Source of the DNA: Sphagnum magellanicum
Taxonomy: Eukaryota; Streptophyta; Sphagnopsida; Sphagnales; Sphagnaceae
Length of the DNA stretch: 64,000 nucleotides
Direction of reading: 5' to 3'
Assembly: GCA_021904315.1 (NCBI GenBank)
Contig: CM038921.1
Coordinates: forward strand, 14,662,146 to 14,726,145
Below the pieces are notes generated by a model. It saw nothing but the letters and a program-made list of their open reading frames with translations, did no database searches and was not told where the DNA came from. Numbering within the stretch: position 1 is the first letter of the stretch; the number at the start of each line of letters is the position of its first letter. A program made the position numbers and the translations under genes. This document shows, in pieces, positions 13,440 to 26,577 of the stretch.

Positions 13440-15584
13440 GGCTATTGAATTGCACCCCTCTTTCACCTATTTAAGCTTACTTAAAAGGGGGGCCAAACTT
13501 AGTATTAAATGTTAATAGCACACACTAACTTAAAACATGGAAATCTATCAATGCTAAACCTAACATTGTTGACCCTAACATCAATTCTAGTTGGATCCAC
13601 ATGTATGATAGTTATTGATAACTACTGGACCTTCATACCATCTTCAAAATTACATTGTGTCCACAAAACCTTTTGTTATATCTCCTTTTTTATGTTTTTT
13701 CGAAATTGAACTTGCATTATGCTATTTTTCATGGTCTCTATTGCTTTTACTCTTAGCATTCATTGTTCATTAATTAATTTTACTAATTAATTCACTAATT
13801 CTCTTTCAAAATGCTCTCATAACATTCCACATTTTGTTTTACAATGTTCCTTCACATCACCTCAAACTAATTATTTGTTTAGTCGGTGTTTTTTGTTTTT
13901 TTGCTTTGCAATGTCTTTGTTTTCCATCTTTGTCTTCAATGTTTTGTAACGTCTATATTTTTGTTTTTTTGTTTTGTAGTTTCTTTGTTGTTTTACAATG
14001 TTTTTTTTTCCCCCTTGATAACACAAGTTGTCTTGCATCGTTTTATGCTTGTTTTGCAAGAATTTTGCATTATTTTGTAATGACTTTCTTTGACATCATT
14101 GTTATCTGGAGTTTTTCTTTTTTTCTTTTTTTTTCATTTTGTGACACATTCATTTAACATTTTGTAGTGCCTTTGTTAACTTGTAACACCTTTGTTGATA
14201 AACAAATTTGTTGTCATATATAACAAGTACGTACGATGACAACACAAAACCTAATTATTTGTTTTTTCAACTTTAAACCTTTTTTTAAAATCCTTTCATC
14301 TTGAAGTGTTTTTGTTTCACATCACCAAGTTCATCTTATGCAACACTTTCATCTTCCAATGCCATTGCCAAAAAATATCTCTTCTATCACAATATAAACA
14401 AGTAATTGAAGTTCAACATAAACATTAACTTTATGATTTCTTTGATAGTTGGTTATTTTACATTGTTTTGTTGTTTGTTAAAGATTCATGTATTTCACAC
14501 TCTTTCTTGTCATTTTGTCATTTTGCAAAATTTTACAAATGGAACAATGTGAAATCTTCTTTTAGTTGGATGCGTGTTTATAAATGTTCATTTGCCCATT
14601 GCAAAAGGTTTGTGATAACAACCTTGTTTAATTAATGACAACTTTGTAAGATGTTGCAACTTCAACACATCACCTTTTAATATGTTGGTAACATCAAAGC
14701 CATAGTATATATGAGTACATATTCTTGCGTAACTTATTAAGGTAATTAGTGAAAAGCTTGGTGACTAGGTGAAACCTTGAAGTACCATGTGGTTTAGCCA
14801 TTTCTAATTGGAAAAAATGACAACATAGGTGGATCAAACATTTCTAAATGTCAAAGGAAATAAGTTTCTCAATATTTATAATCAACTAAAGTGTTTCATT
14901 AAAAAAACTGACATGAAATACTAAAAGGCCATTCTTGGGTAAAACCAACTAATAGGAGCCAATTTTGGTGTAACCATTCCTTGGTTTTGATGTTCATAAG
15001 TCTCGTAAACTAAAAGTATATGCCTTTTTAATATATTAATATAGCATCTAGATAAGTTTGAAAGGTAGTCCAATAAATATATAGTACCTTTCAACACATT
15101 TAAAAGCCCGTAACCAATGCTTTTCAACACAATGAAATAGTGTAAAAGCAATGTTGAAGCATCGTTGTTTAACACTATCGAGCATGTTTTTCATCTAATC
15201 CCATGTTGCCACATCATTTTTTCAAGACTAATGATAACAACTTAGGAGGTTTCCATTGGGTCATATTTGCCCATTTTTACCCTCTTGACAAAAAATAGAA
15301 AGGTTGTTCAAGTGGTTGAAAATGCTTTTAATATTTTGAAACATACATTTTCTACTTGGAAGTGGTTTGTGAAATTATTAACTTCATCACCTATTCTAAA
15401 CATTTGCTTGCAAATATTTAATTGCATTTTGTAGACACTATCATTCGCCTTCATGAAATCCCTCAAACACGGAGGGTTCATGTACATGGCCTACATGTTG
15501 CTACTCATGTGAATATGTCCATCATGTCATTGTAAATCCTTGTGAAGTGTTTTGGCAATCCCAAATCAAGCTTGTCATTCACTA
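13440..15584. other. Intergenic DNA with a T-rich degenerate repeat
   Basis: Between about 13825 and 14200 the plus strand is very T-rich and loosely repeats TTTTGTAATGTCTTTG-like phrases. The resulting F-rich ORFs are compositional. A minus-strand stretch near 15440-15560 has some protein-like texture but no family I recognise. Confidence 0.45.
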
Positions 15585-15587
15585 TGA

Positions 15588-16373
15588 GGGGTGAAAACAT
15601 GCTATTGTGACCCCCTTTGGGGCACTTTTGGGTTTAGTATTATAGTACATATAGTACAATTGTTCCAAAAGCATGGTACATTTAATTTTGGGTATTAATT
15701 TTGGTTTTTGGGTTCTACAACAAATTTTTTTTACAAAACTATTGCTATGTAGTATTATTTTTTAAATAATAATAAATTTCACTATCTATATTGAAGGATC
15801 CATGATTACATTTATAATATACATTGGTATAAAGGCCATAATTTTGTTGTGACTACACTAACTTTAGAGTTTCATTAGTCATTAAAATAATCAATTTTAA
15901 TGAAATTATAAAAATGGCCCATCTACCTATTCTTGTCATCTTCTACATGGATGTGATTTCTTGTCAAAATTTCAATTTACCACACATATATTTCATCTTC
16001 GTTGAAAACACTCATTTTTTGATATGAAAATTTACAAATTAATCACATGGTATCCAAACATATTTGAAATGACATAGTTCAATATACCTTCAACTTTCAT
16101 AAAAACTAAAAATCATTTAAGTTATATATATATATTTGAATACATAAATACATTACATTCGTTTTCACAAATATACTCCAATCTCCCATTTTATTAAATG
16201 AAATGAAATAATTTCTTTTCTAATCTTTTGCGTAGGTTATATTCTAACATAATATGAAAAAATATTGTGAAAATATTTCAAAAGTTTGAAGTAGGATACA
16301 CTCAAACGTGCACATCCCTGGAAAGTAGTATAATGTGACACTTAAAGGGGGTCACCATAGTGTGCTTTCACCT
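15588..16373. mobile_element. Short TIR DNA element of the same family, TSD TGA
   Basis: The left end is GGGGTGAAAACATGC, with TGTGACCCCCTTT further in. The right end read in reverse is AGGTGAAAGCACAC, with GGTGACCCCCTTTAAGTG further in. The TIRs therefore match over about 38 bp with mismatches. TGA flanks both sides (15585-15587 and 16374-16376). At 786 bp with an AT-rich interior and no ORF of note, it is a non-autonomous element. It shares its terminal motif with the elements at 12844 and 35695. Confidence 0.75.
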
Positions 16374-16589
16374 TGAGGTTCCAATATTCTTCATTGTAAC
16401 TGATGCCATTCATGTGATCATAAATTAACTTGTAATTACCATAAATAGCTCCCTACTTAGCTTTGCAAGTTGGAGCAATTTGAAATGTTTTTGATCCAAC
16501 TTTTGACACACCTTAGGTTTGTCAAATGGCCATGTCAAAAGTAAAAGAACTTGTTGATTCCCAAGTTTGCAACAAAATGAAAACCTAGG

Positions 16590-17450
16590 GCATGTTCCTT
16601 AACTCCCAAGAGAGAAATAGAGGTATGAGCTTCAAGATGGGATTAGGGTGGCATCACAAATCATAATTCAAAATGAAACCAACCTACATAAACCAAAAAG
16701 AGGGTGACTACTACAAGTTGAAATCAAAATGTTGCATTAATAAACCATGAGTAAACCAAACTCACAAAACAACCATGGCATGGATTTGAAAAAAGAAAAC
16801 TTTTTTTTTTATATAATATACTTTGTGACTAGCAATGGGGATTACATCAAAGTGGCAAAAAATCTCAAGGCTTTCAAGAAGGAATCTTAAAAATTTTGGA
16901 TTTTCAACAAGTTATGGGTTTCATACCTCTTAAATAAAAACTATGATCAAAAAATCTTCAAAGGGAAAATTGTAACTCTTGAAGAAACCCTTTCAATGTT
17001 ATATCACATGCTCAAGTTGAAGGTCATATATGACCCCTATTTTTTGGGGTTTAGTGGTCAAAAGTCAAATTACCAATTTGATTCCCTACTTTTCATTTGG
17101 CCATTTAATTCTTAGCTCACAACTTCAAATGGAAAATGGGAGACCACTTTCCATATATGCATTTCAAGACCTTTCTAATGGTATATTGGGGCCCAATTTG
17201 GACCAAGTTTACTACATTCAATTTTGTCCTTAAAATATGGGATTCTGGCTGAAGTGGGAAACCCATTTGGGAGTGTTCAAATTCATTCTCCCACACCTAG
17301 TTGGGGTGTGTTTGAATCTTGGGAAACTCTCTTTATTTGCTCCCCCTTGTGCCCTAACCTTGGTTGCGAGCCCAAGGTTAAGGTCACAACAACTTTCATG
17401 ATAACTTTAGAAATGTGTTTCCATTTAGTGAACTCATAGTTTCCATATTG
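16590..17450 (+). mobile_element. LTR-type fossil fragment, older copy (B)
   Basis: Phrase order parallels fossil A. An early GAGATGGGACTAGG-like phrase (here AAGATGGGATTAGGG) is followed by ACCATGGC (in both copies), then a GTCAAA...TTTGA block, then a TTTCTAATGGTATAT phrase where A has TTTCCAATGATATA. B is clearly AT-richer, as expected of an older methylated copy. No internal coding domain was recognised. Ends are approximate. Confidence 0.4.
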
Positions 17451-20400
17451 TTTCTTGGATCAATAATCTCCAAGTTCACCTCATGGTTTGGGCCTCTTTG
17501 CATTGATGAAAGTAAAAACTTCAAATTTTGTTTAATTTGGTTATTGCATCCTCAAGCTTTCATTTCCATAAAATCTATAATTTGTACTAACTTGCACTTT
17601 CCTTTGCTATGGGGCAAACCATCTTGTACCACTAGGAACTAATACACTTTGATTTTCTTGGATTCATTAAACTTTTAAAAATCATAGAAATTTGTTTTTT
17701 AATGAGTACATTTATTAAGTTCCATAGATTTTGAAATTTCAATAACATCAAAAATATTTTTTATTTTGATGTTCTTAATCATTGCATTTATAAATTGTAT
17801 TAACAATGTAATGTTGGTTCCTTCCCTTGAACCTTTTGGTCAAGAATACAAATTTGAAAGATGACTTGAGAATTCTCTTGGGAATTTTTTCTTAAATTAA
17901 TTTTGAACTCATTCTATTTTTATTTTTTCTAAGAAATTAATTAAGTAAGTATAATTTAATTATGAATTTCCAAAGTTAAAGCTATTGATTCTTAAAGGGG
18001 TCATCTCTATTAAGAATACAAAATTTTAGCAATTTCCATTGTTTAGGAACACAAAATAAACTTTAGGTCATATATTAAGGCACATAATGGATAGACATGA
18101 ATATATATATATAATTTTTTTTAAAATTTTTTTTTTGTGAAAACATTTAAAACAAAGTACCCAAGAAAATTATTTGGCCACTTTTGGTTTTTAAAGGAAT
18201 TCTTTGAGGTGGTCCTGGTGATACCACCCAAGGATGGGTTTGCCCTATGTCACAATGGAAGTGATGATCCTATAGTGCCATCATTGAAGGACTTATAATG
18301 TTTGCATACATGGTTCTTAGATTGTAGTTATTCTACACAATTAAGTATCAATGCAATTTTTATTTTTCAATTTTTGTAATGTTGATCGATTATGGATTTG
18401 TGTAAGTTTCTAGAATTCAAAGATTTAAAACTATTGCATACATCTTTGATACACTTTGTAAAAATTCTTCTACAATTCATTATTAATGCAATTGTTCCTC
18501 TTCAATTTCTTTGTTGGTTGGTTGATCGATTGTGTGTGTGTATAAGATTATGATACAATGAACCACACCCATCTCCTTTTCCAAAAACACAATAGTGAAT
18601 AATTGACATTGGAAAGGGATGTGGTGTTTAACCATTGCACAAAATTTATGTTTGAATTATAGTTTTGAGTTTTGCAATTTAATCTTTAAATTTCTATATA
18701 TTACAATTTATATTTACATGAATCCAATTGAAAATCCCATCATGTAAAATGTAATAATTATTTAATTTTCACTAATATGAAAATTCCCCCAAAAATTTGA
18801 ATCAATTTTGAAAATTCTTATTCAAATTATTTAAGACCTCGTGAGTGCTCATAAGTTTTAAATTATCATTTTTCACATTCAAATGTTAATAAATGTGAAT
18901 TCATATGTCATATACTTTTATATGTCATTCTTGCATGTATATTACATCACAATACATACGTTACATGAGAAATATTGAATTTGAGGTTGAGTTGAAAACT
19001 TGCAAGGATGTATTCAATAATGATTACAATTGCAATGACTCATTTTATCACAAACTTGTGCACTGTGCAAGTTTCTATAATCTAAAGATCTAAAAAGGTT
19101 TGCATACATGTTTTTTACACTTTGCTAAAATTATTATGCAATTAATTACCAATGCAATTGTTCTTTCTCAATTTCTTTGTTGGTTGGTTGATTGATTGAT
19201 TTGTGTGTGCGTGCATGCACTATATACGTGTATGGCATTTAGAAACTATTTGTTGATGTTTACTTATGGTGTTGGAAGAATTCAATTTCAATTGTTTGTG
19301 GGGTTTGCTAGTTTCATTATTGGAGAATTTTGTGATCAATTATTGGTGCAATTTGCTAGCACTATTGGAAGATGTTACAATTGACTTCTAATGCAACCTA
19401 TGCAATCTATTAATGTTCCTTGAAAACTTCATAATCATCTTGAACTCTACTACCAATAAAACATATATTAACAATAATGTAGAATTTGAACAACCTTGAA
19501 TATAACGAGTCTTGTAATGTAACTTTTATAACACTTGTAGCATAGCATATAATTTGTAAATGTGATCTTCAAAACCTTGCCAAATTGCAAATGGTGTTGG
19601 AAAAGGAAACATAAACAAACTTGCAATGAATAATGACTTTGAAATTTAGCATGCAATTGAAATTGGCAGAGGAAAAGGGAGAAATAGAAGGGGAGGATGC
19701 TCTTAGTGTTGAAAAGCTTACTTGATTTTTGTGATTTTATGTAACATTGTTCTAAATGCATAAAATCTTTTTTTTTTGAAAATTTTGTTGTCTTAACATT
19801 GTTTATTAACACTAGGTTACTATAATGCCAAGTCTACTCATAAATTATGTTCTCTTTACCATCTCCTATATCTTTAATTAGTTGGATCCCATTACAACCA
19901 CGGTACCACCATTTCATTCAACTACCAACATATATTGTGTAACTATGAATGCAACCTTATCAACGTCAAGACCAAAGCTCAAACCTTGTGCAAAAGAAAC
20001 AACTGATGCAAGATCACATCTTTGTAGATATTCCTCAATGTATAATTGGTTAAACAAGATTTTAACAAATTTTGATAAAAGAGGATTGTCTAAACGCTTG
20101 GGCTTTTATAACATATATAAAAGATAATTTGCTACACAACATTGATAATCATGTCATAAATTGTGTGATTGTGGTAGCAAAATAATAATCCAATTTTGAA
20201 ATATTCCAAAATAACTACCAAGGAGCTTGCATAATCTTCCGTAGGGACATTGTTTCAATATATCTAAAAATATATATAAACATGAGGAAAATATGCATGT
20301 AACAAGAAACAAATGCACTTGAAAAAATAAATAAGTTTCAATTGCTAATGAGACCCCAAGATGTATACCTTATGTTGGTGCCAAACCTTTCCTTGGCCCT

Positions 20401-21220
20401 AATTATTATGGATGTTGGAAAAAAAGAATTACCAAAATCATGCAAACTTTAGTGGTATTTTAGGTGGTCCTAATTATTATTTTCCCATGGTTTTAATAGT
20501 TGATAAGTGACAACAAATTTAATTATTGATGAACAAAACAAGGTACCATTTGATAGTTGGGAAGGGAAAACAAGTAACGAGAGGTGTTGGTTGTCATCTT
20601 TGTTGTGTTCTTCTTCAATTGAACAAGTTCACATTCCCAACCTCACTTTTCAATTTGTCGTTTTCTTCAATCTTTAAGGTTTGTGCTCCCTTTACAACTC
20701 ATTACAACATGGCCAACAATAATAGCCGCAACAAGTTTGCATTAATTTTCTATCATTTTGATTTTGGAATGGTCTACATGGTAGTGGCAATAAAAGAAAA
20801 GCAAGTTACCACACTTCAAGCACTATTTGGAACAACTCATAATTATGTGTTGCTACAAAATTCCTTACAAGGTTTTATGGTGAGGCCTTGTGTCTTCTCG
20901 TTCCTTTAGTCCATTCAATAACACCATTTCCTTATATGCATGTATTCTCTTTCTTGGCAAACCTATTATGTATTTTTTGAACAAGTTTTATAAAACTAAT
21001 TGGAAAGAACCAAGGTTGTTGTCATTTGTGTTATCTAATCCATTAACTTTTTGGGGATTTTACAACTATAATTTCTTATTTTGTTGAGTTACCTTTAGCA
21101 TGAAAATTGATATCTTGGTGATGGTCAAGGGATGTAATGAATATCTTCACCTCTAATTTGGAAGTATATTAATTACTACTTCAAATGCAAATGAACAACC
21201 TCAAGTTTTGTTTTTGTTGG
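17451..21220. other. AT-rich intergenic stretch
   Basis: No gene is supported. Two similar phrases around TTCTTTGTTGGTTGGTTGAT, near 18508 and 19171, lie in a loosely duplicated segment of roughly 660 bp spacing. ORFs up to 127 codons (20526-20909) show no recognisable motif and no bias that I can trust. Confidence 0.4.
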
Positions 21221-21255
21221 TGAAAGCACATTAAGGGTGAGCCACTTTTCACCAA
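21221..21255 (+). mobile_element. Orphan end of the GGTGAAAGC TIR family
   Basis: The sequence starting GGTGAAAGCACATTAAGGG resembles the right-hand TIR of the 15588-16373 element. I could not find a convincing partner end within 1 kb, so it is likely a truncated or decayed copy. Confidence 0.4.
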
Positions 21256-24132
21256 AAAAGGTGATGTTTAACAATAGTACGTAGTAAAATAAAGTGTTGA
21301 TGACATCCTTTAATTTATTTTTTAACATTAAAATTTTCATGGGGATATTTCAAAAAAAAAAAACAACCACTCCAATGGGCATTTCATTTTTCAATATGCC
21401 ACATTTCATATGAAAATATGGTATATTCAATAACATATTAAATTATATCCTTTTGCCCTCACTTGCTTCCTAAAATATGCAAGGAATGACCTCCCTAAAA
21501 ATCAAACACATAATACAAATAATCAACACAACATAACATAGTATTTCAATGGCTAAGAAATTGCCATTTGTGGTTATTTTGCTTCATAAAAATTCTCAAA
21601 AGGTTGAATTCAAGGTTTACATTAACTTTGAATGGTTATTTCATTTTGGAATAAACCCCCAACCATCATATATCCAAATTACATTACATGCAACTAATGG
21701 GGTTTAATTGTTAAAGCATTACCATTATAAACATGTCAACCCAAGGTGTTGGGGAGTTTGCAAGTTGGAGGCAGGTTTTAGCTGTTGCAAAACTATCAAC
21801 ATGCCCCATAACCTTGATAGACCTTGTCAAACAACGATAAAATTTCAGCCACACAATTCCCATATTGAAACATAGCTCTAAGCAAAGCCAAAAAATAACA
21901 TTTCCAAGTAATAAGTGCGTTGTTTGTAGTCAAAGAACAAGTTTAGTTTCTTTGAAATTTGGAATTGTTGTAGCTATGATTCTCAAGTGTGCCAACATTG
22001 CTTGCATTCAAACATGTAATTATAAAAAACACAAGAAAAAAAGAAAAGGAAAATGATATTTTAAAATGTTAAAGAAAAAAAAACAAAACAAAAGAAGAAA
22101 GAAAAAGATGACACAAAAGAAGAAAACAAAAGAAAAGGGGGAAAAATAAACAATGAGGAAAATGATGCAAAGAAAGAGAAGAAGAAAACAAAGAAATAAC
22201 AAAATAGGACAATGAAGAAGGAAAAAAAAAAGGAAAAGTTATAAGAAGATGAAAGAAATGAGGCAAAAGAAGACCAAGCAAAGAACCAAAATAAAACAAA
22301 AAAGGAAAAAAAAACACAAACACATGTGACCACAAGTGAGGTGACAATAGAATTTAAGGAAGTAATGTGAAAGGGGAATATGCATAAATGTTGTAAGACA
22401 AGTTTAAAGTAATATGAATGCAAAAGGGTTTTAGGGCTTAGTATGTCATTATCTACTTTCTACCATGAAGCAGAAAGATGTAGTTTTGTCATTGTTTTCT
22501 TTTTAGAATTGTCCATCACTACAAAAGGAATTCATGAGTGCAATCGAACAGTTAGGAAATGTGTTTTGTTGTTTTTGTGATGCAGATGTTACAATTCTTT
22601 GTGGGTGAGTTGTTGATGGCGGAAGATAATGCCACATTTATGAAATAATTGAAGAAGTTTCACAAGAAAGATGTTATTAGGACTTGTGCAATGGAGGATA
22701 AGAGGATGACAAGGGGATGAAACAAAGAGAGGAACATAGGAGGTGTCATAAGCTAAGTTTTTACAATAGACTTGTGTGGGATTTTGGATAGAAGTAGAAA
22801 TTGTCTCCTATTTTGGTTACTATTAATTTTTCTTCCATTGTGCAAATAGATCTGGATAGATCATGCACTTTGGAATTGTATGAGGGGTTGATGCTAGTAT
22901 ATGAAGACAATATGACTTGGTCAAAACTGCAATCGAATGGGCATATAGTGGGTTTTCAATTATGCATGCACTAAGAGAAAGAAAAACTAGGAATTTGAAT
23001 CCATATGGGTGGTGCACTTAGAACAAGAGACATGAGAAACCTTTAATTTGGGTATCCTTCGGGTGGGACAAACTTTTAGAAAACATCACAAACTAGCATA
23101 TGCATTAGAAATGGAATTAGCAAAATTGGTTCAATCAATATGTATTTACCCATACCTTGAGTGGCTTTACATAACATTATGTTGATTACACATGCTAAAG
23201 ATAGGACCTTGTTATATAGGGAGATAGAAAGGAAGAAAAAGGTTGGGAAATCCTGAAAATTGCATTGAAGAACTTGAGTTACTACATTGCATGATAGAAG
23301 TTAGGGTTAGCAGCTCAAATGACCCATAGTGAGAATACTAATTTTTGACCATATTCCATGAAATCAAGGTGCATTTATAATTAGAATTGGGACAACAAAT
23401 AGTGGTATGGCAAATCATATCATGACTACAAATGGTTGTAATCAAATTATTGCAAGTTAGTAATACTCAAAGTCGAAATTTTATTTTCTTTGGTTTCCAT
23501 TGTGAATTGTTCAAAGGTCCTTTTGCTTGAGCATAGATTCAATGAATCAAATCCTAGAGATGTTTGTAAAATATGTGTGTATTCCCTTGTTTTTGGTTAC
23601 ACACACACACACACACGTACAAGAAAAAAAACACAAGGTGCACATATTGGGGCGTTTGGTGAGAACAATACTTTGTGCATCATTGCTAGATCAAAGAGAC
23701 CTCAATGGCAGGATAGTAAAAAAACATAGACCTTGAAGAGTAAATATAACACACAAGAGAAGAGAAGAGTCGTGTGTGAAAGAGGAAGAGTTTCAGCAAA
23801 AGAATGTTGTATATCACCAATTTAAATGTTGCTCCTCTCTTTGAGAATCCTACCTCATCATTACCTGCACATCCTGGAGATAGGGTTTTTCTCAATGGAC
23901 TTAGGTTTTAGGTGAACCTCAATCAGAGAAGCTCAACTACAAATGTCATAGAGGACCCATCACATGGACAAGCAAGCAAGCAAGCAAGCAAAGCACAAAC
24001 ACAACCCCAAAGAGTCAATTTGTTGTTACATGCAAGAGATTGTTACATTTGGTTGAGGTCAGATAGAATGGGTCTGTTCCAACCTCAAGGAAATTGCACA
24101 GCTGAACAACTGCGTTTGGATTACTCATTGTA
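21256..24132. other. Intergenic DNA with a purine-rich tract and microsatellites
   Basis: From about 22020 to 22330 the plus strand is almost purely A and G with some C. This creates F/L-rich shadow ORFs on the other strand. An (AC)9 run lies at 23599-23616 and an (AAGC) run at 23969-23990. No gene is supported. Confidence 0.5.
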
Positions 24133-24160
24133 GGTTTAGGGTTTAGGGTTTAGGGTTTTT
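24133..24160 (+). repeat. Short interstitial telomere-type repeat (TTTAGGG)
   Basis: About three and a half copies of the plant telomere heptamer in tandem. Such short tracts are common in plant euchromatin and do not mark a chromosome end here. Confidence 0.9.
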
Positions 24161-25805
24161 CCCCATTTGAAACATTAAAAACCCAGCATGCACCAGAGAT
24201 TTGTTTTGTGGTGAATTTTCGCCATTTTAAGAGAGATATATATATATTCTCTGTCAAAAATTCCCTGTTATCAAAAGAAAAAAAAAACACTCCAAAAAAC
24301 AGGGGAAAAAAATCTAAGGTTTTGCCAAATTTTGCAACTGGAAAGGGTACTTAAGATTTTTCTACCTTCATATTTTGAATATCGCTAAATATTGCTAAAT
24401 TTTTTATGGATGATTGCAACTTGAGCAACATCACAAAATTGGAAAAAATTAAAAGTATATAAATTAAAAAATAAAATGCACTCCAGCATTATTTTTTGCA
24501 AAATATCCACAACTCAGCAACTAAAAAAACATTTGGGGGCAACTCTTACAAAGTTTTATTTTTGTGCCAAAAATATGTGCCAAAGTCGACAGATTAACAT
24601 TTTTGAAATCGCCATATTTAGAAAATGGGTTCTAGCAGGTGGCCAAAAATTAGCAGGATTCTTAAATTTTCCTGCTTTCCTCTCTGACCTGTAGCCAAAA
24701 TATGGCTAATTCCTCTCATGGAGGATCACCATTGTGGCTACATGATAAATTGGGGGGACAAAAAACCCACATGCACTCTGGCTGAGTGGCAAATTATAAA
24801 GCCTCCTTGGGTGAAAAGAAACCACAAGTGGCTACCATGGCACAGCTTTGGCACAAATTATATATTATTTTTAGAAATGCTGAATTTTTTCAAAATTATT
24901 TTTCTGAAAAAGGAAAAAATTGTGTGAAGGGAAATGAAGCATCTTTTTTGAATATTCAGGAATATATAATTTTTTCAAAATGGAATCTCCACACTTAATT
25001 AATTAATTAGTTAATTAATTGGCAGACATGTGCTGAAGGTTACCCTATAATATGATATCCAAGTCTGTTTTTTTTAAAAAATGTATTTTGTGATGCAGCC
25101 AAAATGACAATAGTCCCTAGTAATGTGTAGCCAAACTGGCAATCACCCAGAGGAAGATTTAGCCAAATCCAGCAATAAACCAGATATGGAGTATAAATCT
25201 TTAATCATCCTTTTATATTTTTGGCTAGTTCCTAAAACAGGGGACTTAGTGAGAATCCTCATGGCCATTTTGGAAGGCACTAGTAATGAGTATTTCAAAA
25301 AATATTTAAGTGTTTTTTGGGTTTTTTAGTTTTCAAATTATGGGGAAAAAATTTAAGAGGATACCATCTAGTGGCAGCTGGTTACATCGAGATACAATTG
25401 AAACTATCCTGTGTACTCTTCTCTTCAAGGAGACCTCCTTTCTGCTGTTTGGACCTCTGGCAAAGATAATAGGAACAAGGAATGAAGCTCACAAGGTGGA
25501 GAACCCAAAAACTTTCCATGACATATCTTGTTAGTCTTCATATCTTCTCCTATGTATGGCTTTCACCAACAAGAACATCAAGTTTAGCTTTACTGAGTAA
25601 AGCTACTGGCGCCCAACTCAAGTACAAATCAGGTCTCCAACATTCTCTTCAATTCTTGTGAAGTAACTCCTTTGTAATTCTGCCCTCCAAATCCAAAAGG
25701 TTGCCCTCATTGCAGTGCTGCCAGAAGGAAATTTATCCTCCCACCAGACTGCACAACATGAACAACAAAGATGTCAGTTAATGTCTCAATTTCTGGTGCA
25801 CAGCT
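24161..25805. other. Intergenic DNA downstream of the NDUFS7 locus
   Basis: The segment at 25090-25215 belongs to a loose dispersed family built around TTTGTGATGTAGC and GAAGATTTAGCCAAATC (other copies near 41366, 43176 and 45621). From about 25560 onward the base composition becomes more balanced, compatible with transcribed sequence downstream of NDUFS7. Confidence 0.4.
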
Positions 25806-26000
25806 CTACTTTCCCAATGCCACATCTCTCACTGCACTCCAGAAAGACAATCCCCCCAACACACCACATATCCATGCAACAAAAGTTTGAATCGACTCTC
25901 TTCTCCGTCTCCTTGCATTCTCATTAAAGATCTCAGCTTGGTTACTCAGTGAAGACATGCCACTGAAATAGTTTGCTAGCCTATTCAACCAAGCACCCAT
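25806..26000 (-). CDS. Candidate small protein, 64 residues, unrecognised
   Basis: The ORF starts in a good plant context (A at -3, G at +4). Its product has a basic run of five arginines near residues 30-34, then a hydrophobic segment at about 39-57 (TFVAWICGVLGGLSFWSAV) that could be one membrane span. The surrounding base composition is less AT-rich than usual here. It lies about 580 bp beyond the NDUFS7 stop on the same strand, so it could be an unrelated small gene, a downstream exon or just a chance ORF in a long 3' UTR. I do not recognise the protein. If the frame is extended upstream it opens to 26042. Confidence 0.25.
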   Translation of the reverse strand: MGAWLNRLANYFSGMSSLSNQAEIFNENARRRRRESIQTFVAWICGVLGGLSFWSAVRDVALGK

Positions 26001-26470
26001 TATACAACAAAAGGGACAAACACAGCAAGTTCCCAAGTCCAAATCTGGCTGTCACAAATTCCAATTGTTGGGAGATCTGTCCTCTCTGCTCCCTGACTTT
26101 GATTGACATTCAAACTGCAACTCAGGTACTGTTTGGTGGCTCAGCTTCATTGGATCAGATCTGCATTTTTCCAACACAGTGCCACAGAGCCAGAAGTTGT
26201 GGCCCGGTAGGTTACATCAATCAGATCAGTTTCTCTGCAAGGAAAATGGAGCTATCAAGTTGGGGCTCGTTACGGACACAAAAGAAGTTAACAGAAGATG
26301 CAAAACCAAAGTACTTGCCAAAAATCCTTTGGAAAACTTGATTGAGAAACATCACCTTTATTCCCATCAACATGCATGATGTCTGGATAGCCACATGTAA
26401 ATTCATGCAACTGAATTGTGGTCAATACACTTTGAGTTTGATCATCAGGCCTGGTATGTCCAGCCTGAGA

Positions 26471-26537
26471 CTGCAAGAAAACATGTACTAAGTTGCAAAC
26501 CCTACATACTGCAATGGAGGAAGAAACTGAACAATAC
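26471..26537 (-). other. Possible 3' UTR intron of NDUFS7
   Basis: On the minus strand a CAG|GTATTG donor about 40 nt past the stop codon is followed 67 nt later by a strong acceptor, TTTTCTTGCAG. Length and sites fit a small plant intron. Placement in the 3' UTR is inference without transcript data. Confidence 0.35.
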
Positions 26538-26577
26538 CTGAGGCTCAGAAATGAGCCCAACTCATTAAAAAAAGGTC

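Noticed and set aside
5940-17450. One large LTR element bounded by fossils A and B
   Set aside because: The two copies differ greatly in decay, and no reverse transcriptase or integrase text was recognised between them.
21221-21730. Complete fourth TIR element
   Set aside because: The possible right end near 21725 matches too poorly; only the left end was kept.
22061-22423. F/L/S-rich minus-strand ORFs, apparently membrane-like
   Set aside because: They are the complement of a purine-rich tract; the hydrophobicity is compositional.
22517-22540. CACTACAAAAGG as a third CACTA end, preceded by CAT
   Set aside because: No inverted partner end with a matching CAT was found downstream in the window, and subterminal repeats are absent.
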